Positions 1 through 12,690 are shown, numbered from the stretch's first letter. The stretch: 64,000 nucleotides of DNA from Flectonema sp. DT1601 (GCA_964019425.1 OZ025846.1:248001-312000); one strand, 5' to 3'. Numbers and translations are program-made. Notes: generated from the letters alone by a model not told the origin.

Positions 1-361
1 AGATGTACAAGGTACTGTTTTGCTTCGAGCAGCCTTTGTAACTGTTTCAGAGTAAAACATCCGACCAGGTACGGCCGGATATAGAACCATATACCGATCT
101 TTCATTTTAGCACCCGGGGCAGCCGATTAGACATCAACAGTTCCATTATTCAAAAATTTCACCACACAAAAATGTCACAATTTTTTTGAATTTTAGCTGC
201 ATATTTTTGAATCGCAGCGGGAATGAAATCAGCGGTGCAAAAGCGATTAAAATGGGTATTCGGTTTTAAGTTTTACTCCCTATTTTCACCTATGAAATAC
301 TGGAACCCTAAAATGGACGGTTATTTTTGGAATGACTAATATATATTTTTTTTTTTTTTTT
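1..361. other. No gene recognised at left edge
   Basis: AT-rich sequence with no long open frame. It ends in a T-run that leads into the first copy of the dispersed Y repeat. I recognise no RNA gene, terminal repeat or family motif here. Confidence 0.5.
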
Positions 362-615
362 TTCATGTTTGATTATTTCCTCTTCATATTTTTTTTTTTC
401 TTTTCTTTCTTTTTTTTTTTTTTTTCTCTGCCTCTCTCTTAATTCTGTTCGTTTCTTTGAAACGAAAATTCATTTGAATATTATTCCTTGGTCAGCAACC
501 ATCATTGTCGCCCTTTGGGCCTGTTAAAAAAAAATAAAAATAAAAAGAAAGTTTACATCGGGAATAGGGCAGGAGCCAAAAGCTCCCAGTCCGTTACTTC
601 CCACTTTATCGAAAT
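362..615 (+). repeat. Dispersed Y repeat, copy 1
   Basis: About 250 bp found four times in the window: here, at 13045-13314, inverted at 14741-14998, and split at 18151-18358 plus 22209-22236. Landmarks in order are a pyrimidine-rich start, the stem-loop cgtttctttgaaacg, a short A-run, and the stem-loop ggagccaaaagctcc near the right end, which finishes at tcgaaattcg. What follows tcgaaattcg differs in every copy (hAT remnant, satellite, X repeat, pogo fragment), so this end behaves as an element boundary or a preferred junction. No coding capacity is evident; it may be the end of a larger non-autonomous element. Confidence 0.8.
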
Positions 616-2105
616 TCGTGTAAGGTGGGGAACAACCTTGCTACCAATTTCCCTCCAGAATATTGCTGCATCCTTCTTCTGATGTGCTTTCTTTTGCCTC
701 TCTACTGTAGCTGTTGACAACTCAGAGATAAGGGTGGTGCTGAACCCATGTCTTACCAGCCACCCTGCAAAGTAAGGCTGCATCAGGTTCTGCTGCTCCT
801 CATTCAGACCCATCCCCTGCATTGCCCTTAACATCTTAAGAGCATCAAAACTGAAGTTAGACACAATGCGGGTGTTCAGGGACTGCAGTGCACTGCTTAC
901 CAATTTTGATACCTTTGGATCACTTATTGCTTTCCATTTCCGTGTCACATACTCCAGCTGTCCCAGCACATCCTGCAACCCTGCCGAGTCACGCTGGAGG
1001 TTATCAGTTGCATATGCAACTGGCTGCACCAATTTTGCAGCAGTTTTCATCTTCTCGATGTCTGCTGCACAGCAAGGAAACAGGTTGTTTCCCCTTGCGT
1101 TTCAGCAGGAGATCTTCGAGTCTCACTGCCCGAACCCAGCAGTCGTATACTGTGTTCCATCGGGTACTGCCTATGCGTTTAAGTTGCAAAGGGCTTCCCT
1201 TTCGACCCTTCTGCACCTCAAGGAACAACTCCTTCCTTTTGGGGGTTGCCATCTCCTCTGTCAGATCCTTCACCTTATTGTATGCCGTTGAGAGGAGGGG
1301 GGTACCATTGATGAGATCCTTCATTAACAGCTGCAATGAATGTGCTGCACATCTGATAGTGAGGAGCTTCTCCTTCCCTGCAGCCTGAAGCATCTGCTCT
1401 AGAGCATCTGCGTCAATGCCCTCTGGGTCTTCTTCTCCTGCACTTTCACAAGATGCTGCACTGTCATTGTCAGTGTCTTCTTCAAGACTCTCCATCTCTG
1501 TGATGGTTTATTAAATCTTAGTTTGTAAAATGTTGGGCAGCAGGTAATGTTTGCTTTTTTAGATACATACTAACTGGAAGTGCTGCTTCCTTCAGGGCAT
1601 TCTGCATGCTCTTTGCATTGTCAGCACAGAAGGCAAGTGGGACAACATTAGCTTCAAGTAGCTCAGTAGTGATGCTTCGAAGTACCTTCAAGGCATCTGC
1701 AGCAGAAAAGCTAGTAACTACTACACTTCTAAAAAACAGGGCCATATGGCCATTGTGAATACTGAAGTTCAGCACTCGTCGCTTTCCAGGTAGTGTCGCC
1801 CCATCAAACATAATTGTAACATCATCACCTTCAAACCGCTTAAGCAACTTCTGACGGCAGGTATTCCCAAGCTTCTCAATGTGGGCAAGCAGACTCCTTC
1901 GCGTAACACCTGCAGGTGCAGACGTAATGCCAGTGAAAGTTGGATCTTCAACCACTTGCAGGGCTATCTTATTTTGGCAGAAGAACACAGCTATTTTGTC
2001 CATCATGCTCTGTTGGTGTGAGACATTGTACAAAGAGTTGAATTTACCAGGTGAGATTTGGACTGTTAGCTTTTGGCTAAGGCCCTCCCTGAAGAGCAAG
2101 AACAA
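553..2105 (-). pseudogene. hAT-family DNA transposase remnant
   Basis: Three reading segments on the minus strand together resemble a hAT transposase, the cut-and-paste enzyme of hAT DNA transposons. Segment 1518-2105 carries the first catalytic-type stretch (MFDGAT) and CADNAKSMQNAL, matching the second conserved Asp region. Segment 1004-1495 carries RCAAHSLQLLMKDL and GSTRWNTVYDCW, the typical hAT CxxH and TRW signatures. Segment 553-1050 continues as a helical region. The gene is broken: a stop lies near 1518 between the first two segments, and the frame shifts near 1070 between the last two. The C-terminal hAT dimerisation region is not seen; the frame instead reads into the Y repeat. Its N-terminal ~20 residues lie inside the adjoining 1.4-kb repeat and recur at 12630-12690. 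Confidence 0.75.
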
Positions 2106-3420
2106 AAAAACTACTCACACCTGAAGAAAACATACACAAAGAACACACTGTAAGCTGTGTGTGTATTTTGTGTTTGTCACAACAGGAGAGAAAAGAAAGA
2201 ATGTCAAGGTTGGTCACCTTGCCTATCAACGCACAACATTGGTGGTCTCTACTAGACCCTGAGTGATCCCACTGGATCTCTCATCGTTCATAGTACCTAT
2301 GTGAAGTTATAAAATCAAAGGTAAACTATGAACTACAAATGACTTAGCCTGTTATTATAATGCCACAGGCAGGCCCTGCATTCAGCAACTATCCAGCAGT
2401 GCTTGGATGTCCTGATCTTCTTCTAAAAAAAGAAAGAAAAAACAAAACTGTAGCTGGGATCACTCAGGATCAACAGACTACCAATGCTACCTGTTGTACT
2501 TGCTCACTATGGGGGGTGATGCCAAACACCCAGAAGTACTTAACTGCTTTCCTTCTTGCTGCCCAGGAGTTTCTGACCAGAACTAATAGAAAATAAAAAG
2601 TAGATGGGAAACAATAAAAAGTAAAATGGATATAACTGAAGTTAAACAAGACAAATGAAGTAACAGACCAGAACAGAAAGAGAATAAAAAGAAAAGATAT
2701 AGGCAAGAGTGATTGTAATAGAAGATTACAAATAAAAAAATGCAAGTATCAACACATGATCAAGATACACCAGCAGCTAACAAACAACATAAAATTGAAG
2801 ATCAGTTGCCAGAGTATTTCAACCATGGTAGAATACTCGCCCCTCTGGCAGGGATTATCCCAGACTTGTCCTTTAATTTAGTTGGACACCATGGCTTACA
2901 ACCCTTCCAGAGGGAAGCACCATTATGACTTCTATTTTTTTTCTTCAAGAAAATCATAAGGTGGGAACAAAGAAAAATGCTAAGAGGAACCCCTTATTAA
3001 CACCTAAGACATCTAAACTGCAGCCCAGCTTATGCCCAATGCACTAACAGGTCATTCCCTCACACTCAGATCAAAAAATCAAAGTTCAGAGTGCATCTTA
3101 GCATGAATGAGAGAAATTTCTCATCGCTTTTTTTGAACAAAAGGGATAGAAGAGGGGATAGAAAACGAACATAACAATTAGATTCTAAGTGAGAAACACT
3201 TAGCAGAAACACTTAGCAGCTTTTAAGGAGCTGAAAAGCAAAAAAAAAATCTAAGTGAGAAACACTTAGTAGAAACAATTTGTAGCTAATTAAGCTGAAA
3301 ATAAAAAAATAAAAAATTTCTAAGTGAGAAATACTTAGCAACTTTTAGAACAAACATTTCAGTAAATAACCTGTAATGATTAAACCATTACAGGTTTGAT
3401 GCCAAGACTGACAAGGACTG
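2035..3420 (+). repeat. 1.4-kb repeat, copy R1
   Basis: First of three head-to-tail copies (2035, 3421, 4772), with two more inverted at 10173-12690. Each copy has a core of ~1.14 kb and a ~240-bp tail that holds several copies of the palindromic motif ctaagtgagaaacacttag. Near-identity between copies indicates recent amplification. The left end joins hAT transposase coding sequence, and on the minus strand the start of that coding sequence lies in the repeat, so the unit is probably the 5' part of the hAT-related element. Small open frames of 62 and 78 codons recur in the copies but show no recognisable domain. Confidence 0.85.
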
Positions 3421-4771
3421 AGTTGAATTTACCAGGTGAGATTTGGACTGTTAGCTTTTGGCTAAGGCCCTCCCTGAAGAGCAAGAACAAAAAAACTACT
3501 CACACCTGAAGAAAACATACACAAAGAACACACTGTAAGCTGTGTGTGTATTTTGTGTTTGTCACAACAGGAGAGAAAAGAAAGAATGTCAAGGTTGGTC
3601 ACCTTGCCTATCAACGCACAACATTGGTGGTCTCTACTAGACCCTGAGTGATCCCACTGGATCTCTCATCGTTCATAGTACCTATGTGAAGTTATAAAAT
3701 CAAAGGTAAACTATGAACTACAAATGACTTAGCCTGTTATTATAATGCCACAGGCAGGCCCTGCATTCAGCAACTATCCAGCAGTGCTTGGATGTCCTGA
3801 TCTTCTTCTAAAAAAAAGAAAGAAAAACAAAACTGTAGCTGGGATCACTCAGGATCAACAGACTACCAATGCTACCTGTTGTACTTGCTCACTATGGGGG
3901 GTGATGCCAAACACCCAGAAGTACTAAACTGCTTTCCTTCTTGCTGCCCAGGAGTTTCTGACCAGAACTAATAGAAAATAAAAAGTAGATGGGAAACAAT
4001 AAAAAGTAAAATGGATATAACTGAAGTTAAACAAGACAAATGAAGTAACAGACCAGAACAGTAATTGTAGTAAAAGATAACAAATAAACAAATGCAAGTA
4101 TCAACACATGATCAAGATACACCAGCAGCTAACAAACAACATAAAATTGAAGATCAGTTGCCAGAGTATTTCAACCATGGTAGAATACTCGCCCCTCTGG
4201 CAGGGATTATCCCAGACTTGTCCTTTAATTTAGTTGGACACCATGGCTTACAACCCTTCCAGAGGGAAGCACCATTATGACTTCTATTTTTTTTCTTCAA
4301 GAAAATCATAAGGTGGGAACAAAGAAAAATGCTAAGAGGAACCCCCTATTAACACCTAAGACATCTAAACTGCAGCCCAGCCTATGCCCAATGCACTAAC
4401 AGGTCATTCCCTCACACTCAGATCAAAAAATCAAAGTTCAGAGTGCATCTTAGCGTGAATGAGAGAATTTCCTCCCGCTTATTTTGAACAAAAGGGATAG
4501 GAGAAGGGATAGAAAACGAACATAAAAATAAAATTCTAAGTGAGAAACACTTAGCAGAAACACTTAGCAGCTTTTAAGGAGCTGAAAAGCAAAAAAAAAA
4601 ACTAAGTGAGAAACACTTAGTAGAAACAATTTGTAGCTAATTAAGCTGAAAATAAAAAAATAAAAAATTTCTAAGTGAGAAATACTTAGCAACTTTTAGA
4701 ACAAATATTTCAGTAAATAACCTGTAATGATTAAACCATTACAAGTTTGATGCCAAAACTGACAAGGACTG
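3421..4771 (+). repeat. 1.4-kb repeat, copy R2
   Basis: Direct tandem copy of R1, differing by scattered substitutions and a few short indels, including loss of ~35 bp around 4062. It contains the same core and the same tail of ctaagtgag/cacttag inverted motifs at 4533-4700. Confidence 0.85.
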
Positions 4772-6052
4772 AGTTGAATTTCCAGGTGAGATTTGGACTG
4801 TTAGCTTTTGGCTAAGGCCCTCCCTGAAGAGCAAGAACAAAAAAACTACTCACACCTGAAGAAAACATACACAAAGAACACACTGTAAGCTGTGTGTGTA
4901 TTTTGTGTTTGTCACAACAGGAGAGAAAAGAAAGAATGTCAAGGTTGGTCACCTTGCCTATCAACGCACAACATTGGTGGTCTCTACTAGACCCTGAGTG
5001 ATCCCACTGGATCTCTCATCGTTCATAGTACCCTGTGTGAAGTTATAAAATCAAAGGTAAACTATGAACTACAAATGACTTAGCCTGTTATTATAATGCC
5101 ACAGGCAGGCCCTGCATTCAGCAACTATCCAGCAGTGCTTGAATGTCCTGATCTTCTTCTAAAAAAAAGAAAGAAAAACAAAACTGTAGCTGGGATCACT
5201 CAGGATCAACAGACTACCAATGCTACCTGTTGTACTTGCTCACTATGGGGGGTGATGCCAAACACCCAGAAGTACTAAACTGCTTTCCTTCTTGCTGCCC
5301 AGGGGTTTCTGACCAGAACTAATAGAAAATAAAAACAGATGGGAAACAATAAAAAGTAAAATGAATATAACTGAAGTTAAACAAGAATGTTGGTCCTAGA
5401 CAAGACCTTAAACTGACTAACCGGTCTTAATTTTAACTAAGTGTTAACCTAGTTTCCTAGTTTCTAATATGAAATCTTTTTCTTTTTTTTTCTTTTTGAA
5501 CAAAATGTAATTATTAATGTAAAAAAATGAAGAAACAGACCAGAACAGATAGAGAATAAAAAAGAAAAGATAATTGCAAGAGTTATTGTAGTAAAAGATT
5601 ACAAATAAAAAAAAATGCAAGTATCAACACATGATCGAGATACACCAGCAGCTAACAAACAACATAAAATTGAAGATCAGTTGCCAGAGTATTTCAACCA
5701 TGGTAGAATACTCGCCCCTCTGGCAGGGATTATCCCAGACTTGTCCTTTAATTTAGTTGGACACCATGGCTTACAACCCTTCCAGAGGGAAGCACCATTA
5801 TGACTTCTATTTTTTTTCTTCAAGAAAATCATAAGGTGGGAACAAAGAAAAATGCTAAGAGGAACCCCCTATTAACACCTAAGACATCTAAACTGCAGCC
5901 CAGCCTATGCCCAATGCACTAACAGGTCATTCCCTCACACTCAGATCAAAAAATCAAAGTTCAGAGTGCATCTTAGCGTGAATGAGAGAATTTCCTCCCG
6001 CTTATTTTGAACAAAAGGGATAGGAGAAGGGATAGAAAACGAACATAAAAAT
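4772..6052 (+). repeat. 1.4-kb repeat, copy R3, truncated by satellite
   Basis: Third direct copy. Near 5386-5530 it carries an extra ~145 bp that includes a block similar to the satellite unit (compare taaactgactaa with the satellite taaactgattgtt). The core ends at aacataaaaataaaatt, where R1 and R2 continue into the palindromic tail. Here the sequence passes directly into satellite DNA at 6053. Confidence 0.85.
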
Positions 6053-8114
6053 AAAATTTTTATCGATCGACTATGTCGATCACTTTCTATTTTCCGTCCT
6101 GGTCAAGACGCTAAACTGATTGTTTTTTTTTTTCGAAACTAATAAAAAAGAATATAAAAAAATTAAAAAAAAAGAATAAACAATGTTATCATTGTTTTTT
6201 TATCGTTCGACTTTGTCGACTAATTTCTATTTTCCGTTTCTTTTCTTTAAAAAATAAATAAAAAGAATTTAAAATAAAAAAAAAGAATAAACAATGTTAT
6301 CATTGTTTTTTTTATCGATCGACTATGTCGATCACTTTCTATTTTCCGTCCTGGTCAAGACGCTAAACTGATTGTTTTTTTTTTCGAAATTAATAAACAG
6401 GAATATAAAAAAATTAAAAAAAAAGAATAAACAATGTTATCATTGTTTTTTTATCGTTCGACTTTGTCGACTAATTTCTATTTTCCGTTTTTTTCTTTAA
6501 AAAATAAATAAAAAGAATTTAAAATAAAAAAAAAGAATAAACAATGTTATCATTGTTTTTTTTTATCGATCGACTATGTCGATTACTTTCTATTTTCCGT
6601 CCTGGTCAAGACGCTAAACTGATTGTTTTTTTTTCAAAATTAATAAAAAAGAATATAAAAAAAAAATAAAAAAAAGAATAAACAATGTTATCATTGTTTT
6701 TTTTATCGTTCGACTTTGTCGACTAATTTCTATTTTCCGTTTTTTTTTCTTTAAAAATAAAAAAAAAAGAATAAACAATGTTATCATTGTTTTTTTATCG
6801 ATCGACTATGTCGACCACTTTCTATTTTCCGTCCTGGTCAAGACACTAAACTGATTGTTTTTTTTTTTCAAAATTAATAAAAAAGAATATAAAAAAAAAT
6901 AAAAAAAAAAAGAATAAACAATGTTATCATTGTTTTTTTTTTTTATCGTTCGACTTTGTTGACTAATTTCTATTTTCCGTTTTTTTTCTTTTTAAAAAAT
7001 AAATAAAAAGAATTTAAAAAAAAAAAAAAAAGAATAAACAATGTTATCATTGTTTTTTTTATCGATCGACTATGTCGATTACTTTCTATTTTCCGTCCTG
7101 GTCAAGACGCTAAACTGATTGTTTTTTTTTTTTTCAAAATTAATAAAAAAGAATAGAAAAAAAAAAAAAAATAAAAAAATAGAATAAACAATGTTATCAT
7201 TGTTTTTTTTTATCGTTCGACTTTGTTGACTATTTTCTATTTTCCATTTTTTTTTTTTTTAAAAAATAAATAAAAAGAATTTAAAAAAAAAAAAAAAAAA
7301 AAAGAATAAACAATATTATCATTGTTTTTTTTTTTTTTTTTTATCGATCGACTATGTCGATCACTTTCTATTTTCCGTCCTGGTCAAGACGCTAAACTGA
7401 TTGTTTTTTTTTCAAAATTAATAAAAAAGAATATAAAAAAAAATAAAAAAAAATAAAAAAAAAAGAATAAACAATGTTATCATTGTTTTTTTTTTTTATT
7501 GTTCGACTTTGTTGACTAATTTCTATTTTCCGTTTTTTTTTTTTCTTTTTAAAAAATAAATAAAAAGAATTTAAAAAAAAAAAAAAAAAAAAGAATAAAC
7601 AATGTTATCATTGTTTTTTTTTTCATCGATCGACTATGTCGATTACTTTCTATTTTCCGTCCTGGTCAAGACGCTAAACTGATTGTTTTTTTTCAAAATT
7701 AATAAAAAAGAATATAAAAAAAAAACAAAAACAAAAAGATTAAACAATGCTATCATTGTTTTTTTTTTATCGTTCGACTTTGTCGACTAATTTTTATTTT
7801 CCGTTTTTTTTTCTTTAAAAATAAATAAAAAGAAATTAAAAAAAAAAAAAAAAAAAAAGAATAAACAATGTTATCATTGTTTTTTTAGCGATCGACTATG
7901 TCGATCACTTTCTATTTTCCGTCCTGGTCAAGACGCTAAACTGATTGTTTTTTCTTTAAAATAATAAAAAGGATTAAAAAAAAAAAAAAAAAAAAAAAAA
8001 AGAATAAACAATGTTATCATTGTTTTTTATCGATCGACTATGTCGATCACTTTCTATTTTCCGTCCTGGTCAAGACGCTAAACTGATTGTTTTTTCTTTA
8101 AAAAATAATTAAAA

Positions 8115-8153
<39 letters not shown>

Positions 8154-8525
8154 TTAATCAATGTTATCATTGTTTTTTTTATCGATCGACTATGTCGATC
8201 ACTTTCTATTTTCCGTCCTGGTCAAGACGCAAAACTGATTGTTTTTTTTCAAAATTAATAAAAAAGAATACAAAAAAAAATAAAAAAAAAAGAATAAACA
8301 ATGTTATCATTGTTTTTTTTTTATCGTTCGACGTTGTTGACTAATTTCTGTTTTCCGTTTTTTTTTTTTCTTTTTAAAAAATAAATAAAAAGATTTAAAA
8401 AAAAAAAAAAAGAATAAACAATGTTATCATTGTTTTTTTTATCGATCGACTATGTCGATTACTTTCTATTTTCCGTCCTGGTCAAGACGCTAAACTGATT
8501 GTTTTTTCTTTAAAAAAAAAAAAAG

Positions 8526-8565
<40 letters not shown>

Positions 8566-9335
8566 ATAAACAATGTTATCATTGTTTTTTTTTATCGATC
8601 GACTATGTCGATCACTTTCTATTTTCCGTCCTGGTCAAGACGCTAAACTGATTGTTTTTTTTTCAAAATTAATAAAAAAGAATATAAAAAAAAAAAATAA
8701 AAAAAAAAGAATAAACAATGTTATCATTGTTTTTTTTTTATCGTTCGACTTTGTCGACTAATTTCTATTTTCCGTTTTTTTTCTTTTTAAAATAAAAAGA
8801 ATTTAAAAAAAAAAAAAAAAAAGAGTAAACAATGTTATCATTGTTTTTTTTTTATCGATCGACTATGTCGATTACTTTCTATTTTCCGTCCTAGTCAAGA
8901 CGCTAAACTGATTGTTTTTTTTTCAAAATTAATAAAAAAGAATAAAAAAAAACAAAAAAAAAAAGAATAAACAATGTTATCATTGTTTTTTTTTATCGTT
9001 CGACTTTGTCGACTAATTTTTATTTTCCGTTTTTTTTTCTTTAAAAATAAATAAAAAGAATTTAAAAAAAAAAAAAAAAAAAGAATAAACAATGTTATCA
9101 TTGTTTTTTTATCGATCGACTATGTCGATCACTTTCTATTTTCCGTCCTGGTCAAGACGCTAAACTGATTGTTTTTTCTTTAAAATAATAAAAAGGATTA
9201 AAAAAAAAAAAAAAAAAAAAAGAATAAACAATGTTATCATTGTTTTTTATCGATCGACTATGTCGATCACTTTCTATTTTCCGTCCTGGTCAAGACGCTA
9301 AACTGATTGTTTTTTCTTTAAAAAATAATTAAAAG

Positions 9336-9368
<33 letters not shown>

Positions 9369-9905
9369 AATAAACAATGTTATCATTGTTTTTTTATCGA
9401 TCGACTATGTCGATCACTTTCAATTTTCCGTCCTGGTCAGGACGCTAAACTGATTGTTTTTTCTTTAAAAATAAATAAAAAGAATAAAAAAAAAAAAAAA
9501 AAAAAAGGAATAAACAATGTTATCATTGTTTTTTTTTTATCGATCGACTATGTCGATTGCTTTCTATTTTCCGCCCTGGTCAAGACGCTAAACTGATTGT
9601 TTTTTCTTTAAAATAATTAAAAGGATTTAAAAAAAAAAAAAAAAAAAAAAAAAGAATAAACAATGTTATCATTGTTTTTTTTCTATCGATCGACTATGTC
9701 GATCACTTTCAATTTTCCGTCCTGGTCAGGACGCTAAACTGATTGTTTTTTCTTTAAAAATAAATAAAAAAAAAAAAAAAAAAAAAAAAAAGGAATAAAC
9801 AATGTTATCATTGTTTTTTTTCTATCGATCGACTATGTCGATTAATTTCTATTTTCCGTCCTGATCGAGACGCTAAACTGATTGTTTCCTTTTTTTAAAT
9901 AATAA

Positions 9906-9938
<33 letters not shown>
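6053..9938 (+). repeat. Palindrome-rich AT satellite array, + orientation
   Basis: About 29 tandem units of two types. Type A (~140 bp, about 19 copies) has aacaatgttatcattgtt, gatcgactatgtcgatc and gtcctggtcaagacg, then taaactgattg and an A/T-rich spacer. Type B (~110 bp, about 10 copies) keeps the first palindrome, has tcgactttgtcga in place of the second, and lacks the third block. In the left part A and B alternate as ~250-bp dimers; to the right, runs of A alone occur. The core motifs are well conserved, while spacer length varies through homopolymer slippage. The array appears inverted at 13315-13716, 15151-17061 and 17881-18085. Confidence 0.95.
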
Positions 9939-9941
<3 letters not shown>

Positions 9942-10055
9942 ATCTCCCTGCTATCCTCATATCCCCACAATAATATTATACCTTTTCATTTTCTCTTTCC
10001 TTTTCTGGTCTTTTTTTTTTCTTTTTTTCCTTTTTCATACAACGTTTTTTATTTA
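9939..10055 (+). repeat. Core repeat X, copy 1
   Basis: Begins gagcatctccctgc and continues through a pyrimidine-rich stretch to ttttttattta. The same sequence occurs at 14661-14738 (+) and 15072-15150 (-). It always adjoins the satellite on its gagcatctcc side, so X marks the inner boundary of the satellite arms. Here it is interrupted at a TA by the element at 10056-13019. Confidence 0.8.
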
Positions 10056-10172
10056 CTGTAAAGGGAAATATTCTCGCGGGGAAATATTCTTGCGGGGAAA
10101 TATTCCTGCGGGGAAATATTCTCGCGGATTTGGAGATTTTTTTTCAAACTCGCGGGTTTTTCCCCACAGGAA
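10056..10172 (+). repeat. Left mini-element of the TA-flanked composite
   Basis: Four tandem ~17-bp repeats of the form gcggggaaatattct, then a spacer and ctcgcgggtttttcccc. The same module occurs at 12925-13019 with two tandem repeats and a complete right end. Each composite end therefore looks like a piece of one small palindromic MITE: the left copy keeps the MITE's left terminus and the right copy keeps its right terminus. Confidence 0.7.
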
Positions 10173-11315
10173 TTTTATTTTTATGTTCGTTTTCTATCCC
10201 TTCTCCTATCCCTTTTGTTCAAAATAAGCGGGAGGAAATTCTCTCATTCACGCTAAGATGCACTCTGAACTTTGATTTTTTGATCTGAGTGTGAGGGAAT
10301 GACCTGTTAGTGCATTGGGCATAGGCTGGGCTGCAGTTTAGATGTCTTAGGTGTTAATAGGGGGTTCCTCTTAGCATTTTTCTTTGTTCCCACCTTATGA
10401 TTTTCTTGAAGAAAAAAAATAGAAGTCATAATGGTGCTTCCCTCTGGAAGGGTTGTAAGCCATGGTGTCCAACTAGATTAAAGGACAAGTCTGGGATAAT
10501 CCCTGCCAGAGGGGCGAGTATTCTACCATGGTTGAAATACTCTGGCAACTGATCTTCAATTTTATGTTGTTTGTTAGCTGCTGGTGTAATTAAACCATGT
10601 GTTGATACTTGCATTTGTTTATTTGTTATCTTTTACTACAATAACGCTTGCTCATCTTTTCTTTTTATTCCCTATCTGTTCTGATCTGTTACTTCATTTG
10701 TCTTGTTTAACTTCAGTTATATGCATTTTACTTTTTATTGTTTCCCATCTACTTTTTATTTTCTATTAGTTCTGGTCAGAAACTCCTGGGCAGCAAGAAG
10801 GAAAGTAGTTAAGTACTTCTGGGTGTTTGGCATCACCCCCCATAGTGAGCAAGTACAACAGGTAGCATTGGTAGTCTGTTGATCCTGAGTGATCCCAGCT
10901 ACAGTTTTGTTTTTCTTTCTTTTTTTTAGAAGAAGATCAGGACATCCAAGCACTGCTGGATAGTTGCTGAATGCAGGGCCTGCCTGTGGCATTATAATAA
11001 CAGGCTAAGTCATTTGTAGTTCATAGTTTACCTTTGATTTTATAACTTCACACAGGGTACTATGAACGATGAGAGATCCAGTGGGATCACTCAGGGTCTA
11101 GTAGAGACCACCAATGTTGTGCGTTGATAGGCAAGGTGACCAACCTTGACATTCTTTCTTTTCTCTCCTGTTGTGACAAACACAAAATACACACACAGCT
11201 TACAGTGTGTTCTTTGTGTATGTTTTCTTCAGGTGTGAGTAGTTTTTTTGTTCTTGCTCTTCAGGGAGGGCCTTAGCCAAAAGCTAACAGTCCAAATCTC
11301 ACCTGGAAATCCAAC
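10173..11315 (-). repeat. 1.4-kb repeat, copy R4, inverted
   Basis: Minus-strand copy of the repeat core. Its outer edge at 10173 is the same internal point (aattttatttttatgtt) at which R3 is cut by the satellite. It lies inside the TA-flanked composite. Confidence 0.85.
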
Positions 11316-12690
11316 TCAGTCCTTGTCAGTTTTGGCATCAAACTTGTAATGGTTTAATCATTACAGGTTATTTACTGAAATATTTGTTCTAAAAGTTGCT
11401 AAGTATTTCTCACTTAGAAATTTTTTATTTTTTTATTTTCAGCTTAATTAGCTACAAATTGTTTCTACTAAGTGTTTCTCACTTAGATTTTTTTTTTGCT
11501 TTTCAGCTCCTTAAAAGCTGCTAAGTGTTTCTGCTAAGTGTTTCTCACTTAGAATTTTATTTTTATGTTCGTTTTCTATCCCTTCTCCTATCCCTTTTGT
11601 TCAAAATAAGCGGGAGGAAATTCTCTCATTCACGCTAAGATGCACTCTGAACTTTGATTTTTTGATCTGAGTGTGAGGGAATGACCTGTTAGTGCATTGG
11701 GCATAGGCTGGGCTGCAGTTTAGATGTCTTAGGTGTTAATAGGGGGTTCCTCTTAGCATTTTTCTTTGTTCCCACCTTATGATTTTCTTGAAGAAAAAAA
11801 ATAGAAGTCATAATGGTGCTTCCCTCTGGAAGGGTTGTAAGCCATGGTGTCCAACTAGATTAAAGGACAAGTCTGGGATAATCCCTGCCAGAGGGGCGAG
11901 TATTCTACCATGGTTGAAATACTCTGGCAACTGATCTTCAATTTTATGTTGTTTGTTAGCTGCTGGTGTAATTAAACCATGTGTTGATACTTGCATTTGT
12001 TTATTTGTTATCTTTTACTACAATAACGCTTGCTCATCTTTTCTTTTTATTCCCTATCTGTTCTGATCTGTTACTTCATTTGTCTTGTTTAACTTCAGTT
12101 ATATGCATTTTACTTTTTATTGTTTCCCATCTACTTTTTATTTTCTATTAGTTCTGGTCAGAAACTCCTGGGCAGCAAGAAGGAAAGTAGTTAAGTACTT
12201 CTGGGTGTTTGGCATCACCCCCCATAGTGAGCAAGTACAACAGGTAGCATTGGTAGTCTGTTGATCCTGAGTGATCCCAGCTACAGTTTTGTTTTTCTTT
12301 CTTTTTTTTAGAAGAAGATCAGGACATCCAAGCACTGCTGGATAGTTGCTGAATGCAGGGCCTGCCTGTGGCATTATAATAACAGGCTAAGTCATTTGTA
12401 GTTCATAGTTTACCTTTGATTTTATAACTTCACACAGGGTACTATGAACGATGAGAGATCCAGTGGGATCACTCAGGGTCTAGTAGAGACCACCAATGTT
12501 GTGCGTTGATAGGCAAGGTGACCAACCTTGACATTCTTTCTTTTCTCTCCTGTTGTGACAAACACAAAATACACACACAGCTTACAGTGTGTTCTTTGTG
12601 TATGTTTTCTTCAGGTGTGAGTAGTTTTTTTGTTCTTGCTCTTCAGGGAGGGCCTTAGCCAAAAGCTAACAGTCCAAATCTCACCTGGAA
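11316..12690 (-). repeat. 1.4-kb repeat, copy R5, inverted
   Basis: Minus-strand full-length copy, with the palindromic tail at 11316-11556 and the core at 11557-12690. It is almost identical to R4, which suggests the tandem pair duplicated recently. At 12690 it departs into sequence unique to this composite, where R1 departs into hAT coding sequence. Confidence 0.85.

Noticed and set aside
866-1388. Plus-strand ORFs opposite the hAT remnant
   Set aside because: They lie antisense to the recognisable transposase motifs, and their sequence is a shadow of it.
8573-9101. Phe/Lys/Ile-rich ORFs inside the satellite
   Set aside because: These are translations of A and T runs and palindromes, with no start context and no homology.
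2360-12374. Recurrent 62- and 60-78-codon ORFs in the five 1.4-kb repeats
   Set aside because: They recur because the DNA copies are nearly identical. There is no recognised domain, and the inverted copies change the frame context, so conservation of the protein is not shown.
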